A stretch of DNA of 64,000 bases. Source: Streptomyces sp. NBC_00443 (lineage in GTDB: Bacteria > Actinomycetota > Actinomycetes > Streptomycetales > Streptomycetaceae). The notes under the pieces were generated by a model, which was not told the origin of the DNA, did not search any database, and worked only from the letters and a program-made list of their open reading frames with translations. Both the position numbers and the translations under genes were made by a program. The stretch spans positions 558,001 through 622,000 of the forward strand of contig NZ_CP107917.1 of assembly GCF_036014175.1 (NCBI RefSeq), given 5' to 3'. Shown one piece after another: positions 34,270 through 42,909 of the stretch; position 1 is the first letter of the stretch; each line of letters opens with the position of its first letter.

Positions 34270-35403
34270 ATGGGCCTCCAGGACCATCCCGGCGGCTGGT
34301 CAGTCGTCGCCGCGCGCCAGGTGACCTATGACGTCCTGCTCCGATCCAACGTCCTCGACGTTGACGACCCGTCCGCGCTGCTCGATGGCAGCGACCCACC
34401 GGCGCGGCGGCTCGTCGTGGTCGATCACCGCTTCTGGGATCGCTACCGGCCGCAGGTCGAAACGTGGCTCGATCGGCTCGCCGGTCAGCAACGCGTCATC
34501 ACATTGCCCGCCCACGAGAGCGCAAAGACCCGTGACGCAGTACACGCGGTGGTCCGCGCCGCGATCGACTTCGGCATGGTCCGCCGTGACGAGTTACTGG
34601 GCATCGGCGGCGGGATCGTGCTCGACATCGTCGGCGTCGCCGCCTCGGAGCTGTTCAAGGGCATCCAGTACACAGCCTTGCCGACAACCCTCGTCGGCCT
34701 CATCGACGCCGGACTCGGCGGCAAGCGCGCTGTCAACCACGAGGGGCGTAAGAACCTCGTAGGCCATTACCACCCCGCGCGCCGCGTCATCCTCGACCCG
34801 ACGTTCCTGCGCACACTCGACGCCCGACACATCAGTGCCGGTCTGGCCGAGATCAAGAAGGCCGCCGAGATGGTTGACCCGCGCTTGCTCGACCTGCTTG
34901 ACGAACACGGCGCTGATCTCCTCACATCCAAGTTCGCGCATCCCGTCGCCGACGAAGTCATCCGCCGTGCCGCTGGGGGCATCCTCGAACACCTCGCTGA
35001 CGACCTCTTCGAGTGTCAACTCAGGCGCTGGCCTGACTACGGCCATACGGTCTCACCAACCCTGGAGATGGACACGAACGGGGCGGTGGTTCACGGCGAG
35101 GCGGTCAACGTCTGCGCCCTGCTGAGCACCACGCTTGCGGCGGGTCGGGGCCTGGTCGATGACGCCTACACCGCGCGCATGGTGCGCATGAGTCAGAGCC
35201 TCGGCCTGCCCACCTATCACGACCGCCTGAGCGACCGCGATTTCCTCCAGCGCGCAATCCAGGGGGCGACCCGCACCCGCAACGGAAACCAACACTGGCC
35301 GGTGCCCACCGCCCCCGGCTTCACGTTCATCGAAGACGCAACCCTCGATGAGGTCGCAGAAGCGGCCCGCGCGCTACGGGACCTGACAGGAGCCGACAGA
35401 TGA
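34270..35403 (+). CDS. Sugar-phosphate cyclase, 2-epi-5-epi-valiolone-synthase-like
   Basis: This encodes 377 residues in the dehydroquinate-synthase superfamily. The NAD-binding stretch is GIGGGIVLDIVGVAAS near residue 110, then LPTTLVGLIDAGLGGKRAVNHEG and GHYHPARRVILDP. The metal region reads DYGHTVSPTLEM near 258 and HGEAV near 275. Dehydroquinate synthases have GHTFGHA here. The SP..EM form marks sedoheptulose-7-phosphate cyclases (EEVS/DDGS/EVS), which make C7 cyclitols. Departures from ValA-type enzymes (GKRAVNH for AKTGVNF, AEIKKAAEM for AEILKMALV) suggest a different substrate or product. A TTA Leu codon at 34594-34596 suggests bldA dependence. ATG 34270 has GGGGGA upstream. Confidence 0.85.
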   Translation: MGLQDHPGGWSVVAARQVTYDVLLRSNVLDVDDPSALLDGSDPPARRLVVVDHRFWDRYRPQVETWLDRLAGQQRVITLPAHESAKTRDAVHAVVRAAIDFGMVRRDELLGIGGGIVLDIVGVAASELFKGIQYTALPTTLVGLIDAGLGGKRAVNHEGRKNLVGHYHPARRVILDPTFLRTLDARHISAGLAEIKKAAEMVDPRLLDLLDEHGADLLTSKFAHPVADEVIRRAAGGILEHLADDLFECQLRRWPDYGHTVSPTLEMDTNGAVVHGEAVNVCALLSTTLAAGRGLVDDAYTARMVRMSQSLGLPTYHDRLSDRDFLQRAIQGATRTRNGNQHWPVPTAPGFTFIEDATLDEVAEAARALRDLTGADR

Positions 35404-36185
35404 CCTTTCGTGATCCGCTCGCGATCCAACGCGCCAGCCTGCGCGACGAGATCCGCCTACTCGGCCGGACGGCCCCCGGCTCCTGGGTCTACGAGCGCGA
35501 CGGCATCCGCGCGGCGGTCGTCCCGGCCGCGCCCAACCAGCCGATCGCCAACATGGTCAGCTACGAATCGACGTCCGGTCTCGTGTCCGGCCTAGGGGAC
35601 CTCGCCGACGCGTTCCACGGCGCGGGGGTGCGGTGCTGGACGGCATGGGTGCCTGAGCACGACGGCGCGGCCCGCGACGCGTTGCGCGCGGAGGGCTACG
35701 AGCGCACGGCGCGGTTGCCCGCGATCGTGATGGACCTCGCCAAGTTCGCGCCCCCGGACCTCTCCGGGTTGCGCTATGACGTCGGCTCGGACATCGCGCG
35801 ACTTGGCCGCATCAACGAGCAAGCGCACGACTCCGGTCACGACCTCGCGGCGGCGCTGAGCACGCCACCGGACGGCGTGAACGTGCACGTCCTTCACGCC
35901 TACCTCGACGGAGAACCCGTGGCGGCGGTGGCGACGCTGGACCATCCGGGGCCGGACGGCCTCGACTGCGGGTTGTACTTCGGGGCAACCCTGCCACACG
36001 TTCGCAAGCAGGGCCTTGGCACGCGGATACTCGCGGCGGCGATGGTCGAAGCGCGCGAGCGCGGGTGCGTCACGGCGTCCGGTCAAGCATCCGAGATGGG
36101 CGCTCCGGTCTGGCTCAAGATGGGATTTCAGACGGTGTTCATGTTCGAGACCTACGAGCGCACAGGGGGCCGCGATGTCGGCTGA
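35400..36185 (+). CDS. GNAT family N-acetyltransferase
   Basis: This encodes 261 residues. The acetyl-CoA loop VRKQGLGTRILAAAM (Q-x-x-G-x-G) lies near residue 201 in a C-terminal GNAT domain, followed by GAPVWLKMGF. The N-terminal ~120 residues form a degenerate GNAT-like half (AFHGAGVRCWTAWVPEHD...ALRAEGYER). It overlaps the cyclase stop by four bases (ATGA) and the aminotransferase start by eleven, so it belongs to the same pathway. It most likely acylates the amino group added by that aminotransferase, or protects the producer. Confidence 0.85.
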   Translation: MTFRDPLAIQRASLRDEIRLLGRTAPGSWVYERDGIRAAVVPAAPNQPIANMVSYESTSGLVSGLGDLADAFHGAGVRCWTAWVPEHDGAARDALRAEGYERTARLPAIVMDLAKFAPPDLSGLRYDVGSDIARLGRINEQAHDSGHDLAAALSTPPDGVNVHVLHAYLDGEPVAAVATLDHPGPDGLDCGLYFGATLPHVRKQGLGTRILAAAMVEARERGCVTASGQASEMGAPVWLKMGFQTVFMFETYERTGGRDVG

Positions 36186-37446
36186 GACCTCACACGAAGC
36201 GCTCGCACGCGCCGCGCTTGTCGTGCCGGGCGGCGTCAGCTCCGGTCGGCGGCGGACCTCGCCCCCGCTCGTGACCGAGTCGGCATCCGGCGCATATCTC
36301 CTAGAGGTCGGGGGGGGTCGGCTCACCGACTACTACGGCGGCGCGGGGGCGGCGATCCTCGGTCACGGCGATGAGTACGTGACAGAGCGCGTCGCGTCCG
36401 CCACGCGGCGCGGGCTCCATGCAGGCGTCGGGGTCTCGCTCCTGGAGATCGAACTTGCGGAGCGCCTGACCGCAGCGATCCCGTGCGCCGATCAGGTGCT
36501 GTTCTGCAACAGCGGAAGCGAAGCCACCGCGTACGCGCTGCGTCTCGCTCGCGCTGCGACCGGCCGCCCGCTCGTCGTGCGCATGGACGGCAGCTATCAC
36601 GGCTGGCACGACGCGGTCATTCCGGCCGCGCCGGGCGTCCTCGCAGAGACCGGCGCTGCAACGCTCGTGGCGACGTACAACGACCTTGACGGGCTCGCCA
36701 CCCTGTTCGCGGAGTATCCCGACCAGATCGCCGGAATCATCGTTGAGCCGATCGTGCACAACTGCGGCCCGACCGTGATGCCCGACGACGGGTTCCTGTC
36801 CGGGCTGCGGGCGCTCTGCGACAGACACGGCACGCTGCTCATCTTCGATGAGGTCGTGACCGGCATCCGTCACCACCTCGGCGGCGTCGGAGCGATTCAG
36901 GACGTGCGCCCGGACCTCGCGACGTTCGGCAAGTCGCTTGGCAACGGCTACCCGATCGGCGTGCTTGCCGGGCCTCGGCCGCTGATGGAGCGCTTCAACA
37001 CCGCCGACGGCGGGACGGTCGTCTTCGCGGGGACCTTCAACGGAAACCGTGCGTCGGTCGCGGCAGCGCTGGCGGTGCTCGATCGCCTCGACGACGGCAC
37101 GGCCCATGCCGCCCTGTTCTCCCTCGGACAGACGATGCGCAAGGGCCTTCAGGAGATCGCCGACGCGGCCGGGGTGCAAGCGGTCGCCACCGGCTACGGC
37201 AGCGTGTTCACGCTGTGGTTCGGCCCGGCACCGCGCGACCACGACGACGTGCGGCGCGGAGATCGCGCGCTGTTCACGCGTTACCGCCAAGCGCTGCGGC
37301 AGCGCGGGCACTTCGAGAAGGCCGACGTGGACGGCGGCCGATCGGTGATCAGCACCAGCCACACGGAGCAAGACATCGCCGCGACGCTCGAAGCGGCGGG
37401 GCCTGCCCTGCGTGCGGCGCTTGCCGGACGAGAAGAGGACCAGTGA
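36175..37446 (+). CDS. Class III PLP aminotransferase (glutamate-1-semialdehyde-aminomutase-like)
   Basis: This encodes 423 residues. It has the PLP phosphate region NSGSEATAYALRLARA, MDGSYHGWHD, the cofactor Asp in LIFDEVVTG and the Schiff-base Lys in FGKSLGNGYPIG near residue 253. That is fold-type I class III, closest in layout to GSA aminomutases. In a cyclase pathway it would aminate a keto-cyclitol rather than rearrange GSA, since no other heme genes are nearby. The start is ATG 36175; the longer open frame is a shadow of the GNAT gene. Confidence 0.9.
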   Translation: MSAETSHEALARAALVVPGGVSSGRRRTSPPLVTESASGAYLLEVGGGRLTDYYGGAGAAILGHGDEYVTERVASATRRGLHAGVGVSLLEIELAERLTAAIPCADQVLFCNSGSEATAYALRLARAATGRPLVVRMDGSYHGWHDAVIPAAPGVLAETGAATLVATYNDLDGLATLFAEYPDQIAGIIVEPIVHNCGPTVMPDDGFLSGLRALCDRHGTLLIFDEVVTGIRHHLGGVGAIQDVRPDLATFGKSLGNGYPIGVLAGPRPLMERFNTADGGTVVFAGTFNGNRASVAAALAVLDRLDDGTAHAALFSLGQTMRKGLQEIADAAGVQAVATGYGSVFTLWFGPAPRDHDDVRRGDRALFTRYRQALRQRGHFEKADVDGGRSVISTSHTEQDIAATLEAAGPALRAALAGREEDQ

Positions 37447-38585
37447 GTACGACCATTTCCATCGCGCAACTCGGCGCGGGATACATCGGCAAAGTGCACT
37501 CACTTGCGTATCGGGCGCTGCTGTCCTCTGCACGGCCCCTGGATGCACACGTCGAACTTCGGACGCTTGTTGACGACGACGCCGCCGTAGCGGCCGACGT
37601 CGCCACCCGCTACGGATGGACCCAAACGGCGACGGACTGGGCCGACGCTGCGAACGATCCAGCCGTGAGCCTCTTCGACAACGCTGGACCGAACTTCATC
37701 CACGAAGACCCGTGCATCGTCGCCGCGAAAAACGGGAAACACGTGCTTTGCGAAAAGCCGCTCGCAATGAGTTCCGACGCCGCACATCGAATGTGGCGTG
37801 CGGTCTCCGACGCGGGTGTGTTGCACCAGTGCGCGTTCATCTACCGCGCTATTCCAGCGATCGCACTAGCGCGGCAACTGATCGAAGCCGGCGAGATTGG
37901 CGAGGTCCGGCATTTCCGCGCCAACTACCTCCTTTCCTCGCCGGGCACTTCGGATTTCCCGATGTCCTGGCGATTCGACAGCGCATCGAGCGGAACCGGA
38001 GCGCTAGGAGATCTCGGCTCGCACCACGTTGATCTCGCGCGCTTTCTCGTAGGCGAGCCAACCGAGGTGACGGCGCTAACCGAGATCTTCGTTCCAGAAC
38101 GCTCAGATCAACGCGTTACCACCGATGACGCGTTCGCCGCTCTCGCGCGCTTCTCCAGCGGGGCAACCGCAAGTTTCGAAGGCTCCCGTGTCGCGGGAAG
38201 CCAAGGGCTTGCTAGCCGCGTGGAGGTGGACGGGTCGCGCGGCTCCCTTGCCTTCGACCTCCAGCGTGTGAACGAACTCGCGGTGTCCGAACGCGGGCGC
38301 TCGGGCTTTCGCACGGTGAACCTCACGCAAATCCCGCATCCCTACAGCGACTTCTGGTTTCCCGAATCGGTGCAGGCTCAGCCGCCGATCGGTTGGGCGG
38401 AATGCTTCGCGCACCAAGCGCATTGGATGCTCTCCGCGATCTCCCAGGGCTGTGCGCTGCCCACGCAAGCGGCGACGTTCGCTGACGGATATCGGGTCGC
38501 TGAAGTCATCGACACGATGGCGCGGGCCGCCTCCGAGAAACGCTGGCTCCCGGTCCAGTATCGCGACCTGTCCGGCGGTGCCTGA
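37443..38585 (+). CDS. Gfo/Idh/MocA-family dehydrogenase
   Basis: This encodes 380 residues from GTG 37443, which overlaps the aminotransferase stop as GTGA. The Rossmann motif is QLGAGYIGKVHSLAY, the family EKPLA Lys motif lies near residue 104, and the substrate/catalytic stretch is GTGALGDLGSHHVDLARFL. These enzymes oxidise or reduce hydroxyl groups on inositols and sugars (myo-inositol dehydrogenase type), which fits a cyclitol substrate. Codon usage is looser than in flanking genes (more GAA, CTA, TTC/GCA mixtures), in line with an acquired operon. Confidence 0.9.
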   Translation: MSTTISIAQLGAGYIGKVHSLAYRALLSSARPLDAHVELRTLVDDDAAVAADVATRYGWTQTATDWADAANDPAVSLFDNAGPNFIHEDPCIVAAKNGKHVLCEKPLAMSSDAAHRMWRAVSDAGVLHQCAFIYRAIPAIALARQLIEAGEIGEVRHFRANYLLSSPGTSDFPMSWRFDSASSGTGALGDLGSHHVDLARFLVGEPTEVTALTEIFVPERSDQRVTTDDAFAALARFSSGATASFEGSRVAGSQGLASRVEVDGSRGSLAFDLQRVNELAVSERGRSGFRTVNLTQIPHPYSDFWFPESVQAQPPIGWAECFAHQAHWMLSAISQGCALPTQAATFADGYRVAEVIDTMARAASEKRWLPVQYRDLSGGA

Positions 38586-39379
38586 TGGACCGCGTCCGTA
38601 GCTCTTCGCCCGTTCCTCAGCGCCTGCGGCTCGATGGGCGGCGCGCGCTCGTGACCGGCGCAGGCCAGGGGATCGGCCGGGCCTTGGCTCATGCACTCGC
38701 TGACGCTGGCGCCCGCGTCGCCGTCCTTGACCTAGTAGAGGAACGTGCCGATTCCGTTGTGGCCGAACTGAAGGACAAAGGAACCGATGCGCTCGCCCTC
38801 GCGGCGGACATCGCCGCCGACGATGCCGCAACGCGCTATGTCGCGGCCGTCATGGACGCCTGGGGAGGTCTCGACATCGCCGTAAACAATGCCGGGATCA
38901 ACCGCGCCGCACCCGCCGAGACGATGTCCGCGAGGGATTGGGACGACGTATTCGCCGTGAACCTGCGCGGCGTCTTTCTCGGCTGCCAGGCCGAAGCGCG
39001 CGTGATGCTGCCACGCGAATCCGGAAGGATCGTGAATATCGCGTCGGCCGCCTCGCTCGTCGTTCCGCACCCGCAAAAACAGGTCGCGTACAACGTCGCA
39101 AAGGCAGGCGTCGTACATCTCACTCGTACGCTCGCGGCGGAGTGGGCGGATCGCGGAATACGGGTCAACTGCATTTCACCCGGCACCGTTCGTACGCCGC
39201 TCATTACGAATGACGATTCGCTCGCGCCGCTCGTGAACCAGTGGATCGGGCAAATCCCGGTCGGCCGACTCGGAGAGGTGACCGACCTACAAGCGGCCGT
39301 CGTCTACCTCGCGAGTGACGCGTGCGACTACCTCACGGGCCACAATCTCGTGATCGACGGGGGCGCCACCCTGTGGTAG
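38585..39379 (+). CDS. SDR family oxidoreductase
   Basis: This encodes 264 residues of the classical SDR type. It has the cofactor motif VTGAGQGIGRALAHAL, the NNAG motif (VNNAGINRA), catalytic Ser in IVNIASAAS, and Tyr/Lys in QVAYNVAKAGVV. The end reads DYLTGHNLVIDGGATLW. ATG 38585 shares one base with the upstream stop (TGATG). It would oxidise or reduce a ring hydroxyl/ketone in the same pathway as the Gfo/Idh enzyme. Confidence 0.9.
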   Translation: MDRVRSSSPVPQRLRLDGRRALVTGAGQGIGRALAHALADAGARVAVLDLVEERADSVVAELKDKGTDALALAADIAADDAATRYVAAVMDAWGGLDIAVNNAGINRAAPAETMSARDWDDVFAVNLRGVFLGCQAEARVMLPRESGRIVNIASAASLVVPHPQKQVAYNVAKAGVVHLTRTLAAEWADRGIRVNCISPGTVRTPLITNDDSLAPLVNQWIGQIPVGRLGEVTDLQAAVVYLASDACDYLTGHNLVIDGGATLW

Positions 39380-40140
39380 CCGATCGTGGCGCGGTGCTCG
39401 TCACCGGTGGAGCGGGCGGTATCGGGCGGGCGCTCCTCGACACACTGACGGCTCGCGGATGGAGCGTGCTTGCGACGGGTCGCACGCCCCGGCCTGACTT
39501 CATGCACGCGAGCGGCCGGGTCCGCTACGTCACCGCCGACGTGACGAGCGCCGACGAAATCGGCGCGGCTGTTCAGGCGTCATGTGAACTCGGTCCGCTC
39601 GTTGGGTGCGTCGCCAACGCGGGCATCCTCGCCGAGGACTTCTCCAGCGTCCTCGATGCCTCACCGGCCGCGTGGAGCCGCACGCTTGAGGTCAACGTGC
39701 TCGGCGTGCTCACCACGTTTCAGGCCGTGTCGCGCGTGCTTGCGCGTCAGGGGGGCGGGCGGATGATCGCGACAGCATCCGTCGCCGGGCTCCGGGCTGA
39801 ACCCAACGTCCCGGCGTACTGCGCGAGCAAAGCGGCGGTGATCGCGCTCGTCCGCTCGTTGGCTCTGGAACTCGGTCCCGCGCACATCACTGTCAATGCC
39901 GTGGCTCCCGGTCCCGTCGCGACCCATGCACAATCGCGCGTGACCGACAGCCGCGCGGCGGTCTCGGCGGTCGAGACCCCTGCACAACGCTTTGACCGTC
40001 ACCGCACCGAGGGCCGACCTATCCCGCGCGTGGCCACGCCGACAGATGTAGCCGAGGCTTTCGCGTGGCTGCTGTCCGACGCTGCCGCGTACGTCACCGG
40101 CCACGTGCTCACGGTCGACGGCGGCGGCGTGTTGGCGTGA
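39373..40140 (+). CDS. SDR family oxidoreductase
   Basis: This encodes 255 residues from GTG 39373, overlapping the upstream stop by seven bases. The cofactor motif is VTGGAGGIGRALLDTL, the active-site Ser is in ATASVAGL, and Tyr/Lys are in VPAYCASKAAVIALVRSLA. The C-terminus is YVTGHVLTVDGGG. An internal stretch TDSRAAVSAVETPAQRFDRHRTEG gives a longer-than-usual substrate loop. It is the last gene of the cyclase operon, before a hairpin. Two SDRs plus a Gfo/Idh enzyme imply at least three redox steps. Confidence 0.9.
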   Translation: MVADRGAVLVTGGAGGIGRALLDTLTARGWSVLATGRTPRPDFMHASGRVRYVTADVTSADEIGAAVQASCELGPLVGCVANAGILAEDFSSVLDASPAAWSRTLEVNVLGVLTTFQAVSRVLARQGGGRMIATASVAGLRAEPNVPAYCASKAAVIALVRSLALELGPAHITVNAVAPGPVATHAQSRVTDSRAAVSAVETPAQRFDRHRTEGRPIPRVATPTDVAEAFAWLLSDAAAYVTGHVLTVDGGGVLA

Positions 40141-40157
40141 GCTGCTCCGTCTAGTCT

Positions 40158-40204
40158 GTGCGGCGCTGGTGGATCGCGCTCTGCGCGGGCCGCCAGCGCC
40201 GCAC
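40158..40204 (+). terminator. Hairpin terminator of the cyclase operon
   Basis: Arms GTGCGGCGCTGG (40158-40169) and CCAGCGCCGCAC (40193-40204) are exact complements. With one mismatch they extend inward. The hairpin begins 17 bases after the last SDR stop. No T-run. Confidence 0.7.
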
Positions 40205-40338
40205 GAGGGGCACAAGGCCGACGCGGGCCGGGGCGCGCGCTGAGACCGGCGTCAGCCGGTCACGGCGAAGCGGTGGCCTAGCGAGCTGATACGGGTCTAC
40301 GCTGGGCGAGACCGAACCTCAAGCTGTAGGGAGCGCCC

Positions 40339-41211
40339 GTGTCCTCCTCCTTCGCCGAATCCTTGGCTCACGATGCGGTGCACTCCCCAACCCCCCCGAG
40401 CGCTGCCCGCGTGTGGGACAAGTTGCGCGGCGGCAAAGACAACTACGAGACCGACGCTGCGCTGTCCGAGTCCCTGACAGACGTCAGTGACGACCTCGCG
40501 CGTCTTGCCCTGGAGCGCCCCCGGTTCTACGCCCGCGCCGTGCGCCATCTCGCCGAAGAGTGCGGCATCGCGCAGTTCATCGACATCTCGCCCGGCTACC
40601 CCACGACGCCGGACGGCGTCACCGCAACGAACCTGATCGCCCGCGAAGCACGGCCAGGCGCACGAACCATGTACGTCCAAGATGACGGCATCGTCGCGGC
40701 CCATCTCCGCGCCTTGGTAGCCGACGATCAGACGCTGTGCATCGAGGCACGACGCACCCACACCGGGCCAGTCATCGAGGCCGCATCGGACTTCTTCGAC
40801 CTGTCCCGCCGCGTCGCGGTACTCCTGCGCCTCGATCACCTGTCGGGCGACGACATCGCGTCGGGGTACGTCGGTGATCTCGTGGACGCCCTGTGTCCGG
40901 GGAGCTTCGTGGTGGTCTCCAGCATCACCGCCGATGGTCCGTTCGCGGCGGTCGCACTTGCCGCCGAGCGCTGGAACCGCGCGAGTGTCGCGGCCGTCCG
41001 CAAGCTCACCGACGAAGGCCCGCCGATCTTCACCCACGACACCCAGCGCCTCGTGCCGCGCACAGCCCACCAGCTCGCCGCCATCCTCAGCGCGCATCAC
41101 CTCACCCCGCTGTCACCCCCCCTCGTGTCGTGCTCGCAATGGGCGGCATTCCCCGAGCCTCCGCGCACGGAGGCCGTTCCCGACTGGGTTGCCGTCGCCC
41201 GGAAGTACTGA
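40339..41211 (+). CDS. DUF574 (SCO7813-type) SAM-dependent methyltransferase
   Basis: This encodes 290 residues from GTG 40339, with AGGGAG five bases upstream. It has the family start VHSPTPPSAARVWDKLRGGKDNYETD and the segment RAVRHLAEECGIAQFIDISPGYPT, where most members read D.G.G.PT, so the SAM loop is slightly altered (SPGYPT). It ends near WVAVARKY. These actinomycete proteins are numerous and unassigned. It lies 198 bases after the cyclase operon, behind a terminator, so it is probably transcribed separately. Confidence 0.82.
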   Translation: MSSSFAESLAHDAVHSPTPPSAARVWDKLRGGKDNYETDAALSESLTDVSDDLARLALERPRFYARAVRHLAEECGIAQFIDISPGYPTTPDGVTATNLIAREARPGARTMYVQDDGIVAAHLRALVADDQTLCIEARRTHTGPVIEAASDFFDLSRRVAVLLRLDHLSGDDIASGYVGDLVDALCPGSFVVVSSITADGPFAAVALAAERWNRASVAAVRKLTDEGPPIFTHDTQRLVPRTAHQLAAILSAHHLTPLSPPLVSCSQWAAFPEPPRTEAVPDWVAVARKY

Positions 41212-41296
41212 GGACCGCTGGCCGCGCCCTGTTCCCCCACGGGCGCGGTCAGCTTCATATCTGGGCCTCGTAGGGACATCCCCGGACACCGGGTCA

Positions 41297-41341
41297 TGAG
41301 CAGGACCCGCCCCAATGCGGATGGTGGGCGGGTCCTGCTCA
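41297..41341 (+). terminator. Long hairpin terminator
   Basis: Sixteen-base arms (TGAGCAGGACCCGCCC at 41297-41312 and its exact complement at 41326-41341) flank a 13-base loop. It follows the DUF574 gene and may isolate the island from the next gene. Confidence 0.75.
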
Positions 41342-41490
41342 CCGAGTCATTGTCATGACCGGAAGCGGTGCGGACCACGAGTGAGGGACGCCGGCCGGTG
41401 CGGATGGCGCACACCCCGTGTGCGGACCCCGCCCGGCGGGCAGGCATCTGCGGCGACGATACTGATACGAGCACGTGCTCCCGCCCACAG

Positions 41491-42672
41491 ATGGACCCCA
41501 TGCCCAGCTCCTCCAGCACCCGCCCCACGACTCCGCCCTCGGTGTGGCCGGCCCGTGGCCGCCACCTCGGACCCGCCGCGGAAGAGGTTCTCCGGCTCAG
41601 CCTGCGGCAGCTCAAGGACAGCCGGGCCATCGACGACTTCCTGGAGCTGCCCGAGACCGAGGGTGCGCAGGAGTGGATCTTCGAGGCCCGATGGCGGGTC
41701 ACGGGGTCGGTGACCGTGCGAGCCCGGCTGACCGTCGAGCACGACTCCGGCAGCGGCCAGGACTGGACGCTGATCGCGGAGGCGGAGGCGCCGTGGGACC
41801 CGCGGTGGCCGTCTCCGGCCACCCTGTTCTGGCCTCAGGAACCCGACGCGACCTGGGACCACACGCCGGTCTCGGACCTGCGCCTGACGGACATCAACCC
41901 CCTGCCTTCGGACGACAAGGCCGTACGGCACCTGCTGCGGGACTGCGCGCGAGACCGCTGGAGCATCCATGTGGTCGTCCACGAGGCCATGACCACGGAC
42001 GAGGCCGGCCGCGCACCCCTGGCCGGCATGCTGCCGCCGAGCCTGCGGCACCGGCTGGTCGAGCACCGTGCCGCACCCAGCCAACTGCGCGTCGTGAACT
42101 GGGCCCTGCGGGACCTCGGCGTACAGGTGCCACGCGGGGGCGCCGTGGTGCTGCCGGGAAGTCCGGTGCCGTCCGGCTACGACGCGGACGACTTCGCCGT
42201 GCGCAGCGTCTTCCTCGACGGCACGGAGCCGGCCGAGCTGATGCACGCCGTGACGCGGTTCGCCGCCCTGCCGCGCCCGCTGCCGGACGGCGCCGAGGGG
42301 GCGCTCACCGCCCTGCGGGAGGACTGGCGGCTGCTGACGCCGGCAGAGGAGCTCGATCGTGAGCGCAAGCTCGTGGCGATGTACGCCGAGGCGCTCGAGG
42401 CGATGACGAACTCCCGCGACCTGTACCGGGAGGCCGCCGAGCAGGCGCACGCGGCGCTGGCCGCCTACTGGGAGTCCGCGGACACCGTGCCCGAGAGCCG
42501 GCCCGACACCCCCGCGTCCCCGGCGGCGTCCCCGCTCCAGCAGCTGACCCGGACCTTCGAGCGCTTCAAGGGCTCCACCCGGACACGCAGGCCCGCGGCC
42601 GGATCGGGAGACGCGCACGAGGACAAGGCCGTCGAGGAGCAGCCGGAGATCCCGGGCCGCCGGAGGGCGTAG
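41491..42672 (+). CDS. Unrecognised ~393-residue protein
   Basis: I do not recognise a family. The start is taken at ATG 41491 (MDPMPSSSSTRP; ATG 41500 is as good), since the 41 codons open upstream have atypical composition. Residues ~20-150 are rich in Trp/Asp (EEVLRLSLRQLKDSRAIDDFLELP, LFWPQEPDATWDHTPVSDL). Residues ~170-260 contain LPPSLRHRLVEHRAAP and GGAVVLPGSPVPSGYDADDF. Residues ~290-350 form a likely coiled coil (LDRERKLVAMYAEALEAMTNSRDLYREAAEQA), followed by a low-complexity Pro/Ala/Arg tail. No signal peptide or membrane helix. The codon usage is that of a normal Streptomyces gene, so it is likely real. Confidence 0.65.
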   Translation: MDPMPSSSSTRPTTPPSVWPARGRHLGPAAEEVLRLSLRQLKDSRAIDDFLELPETEGAQEWIFEARWRVTGSVTVRARLTVEHDSGSGQDWTLIAEAEAPWDPRWPSPATLFWPQEPDATWDHTPVSDLRLTDINPLPSDDKAVRHLLRDCARDRWSIHVVVHEAMTTDEAGRAPLAGMLPPSLRHRLVEHRAAPSQLRVVNWALRDLGVQVPRGGAVVLPGSPVPSGYDADDFAVRSVFLDGTEPAELMHAVTRFAALPRPLPDGAEGALTALREDWRLLTPAEELDRERKLVAMYAEALEAMTNSRDLYREAAEQAHAALAAYWESADTVPESRPDTPASPAASPLQQLTRTFERFKGSTRTRRPAAGSGDAHEDKAVEEQPEIPGRRRA

Positions 42673-42909
42673 GACTGCTGCGTCGGATCCGTGGTGGGGC
42701 GTACGGCGTCCTGCGGGCTCGCTTCGGCGCGCGGGTCGACGGGTCGTGCGCCTGCGCGAGCAGGTGACCGGGCCGATTTGCGCGTCTTCCGTCCTGACGG
42801 GTGACAGGGTGCGGCCGAGTGAGCGCTGCCATGCAATGCACAGGCCGCAAGGGGGAATCCGACGGGCAGGTGCGCATGGTGCGCGCCGCCTGCAGGAGGA
42901 GGGTCCACC

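Noticed and set aside
34270..35403. The cyclase as a second dehydroquinate synthase
   Set aside because: The DHQS GHTFGHA motif is replaced by GHTVSPTLEM, and neighbours are cyclitol-type enzymes, not shikimate genes.
36175..37446. The aminotransferase as HemL of heme synthesis
   Set aside because: It overlaps the cyclitol genes on both sides and no other heme gene is near; the GSA-aminomutase likeness is only at fold level.
41297..41341. The long inverted repeat as an attachment site or mobile-element end
   Set aside because: A single perfect hairpin straight after a gene, with no second copy at the other edge, fits a terminator better.
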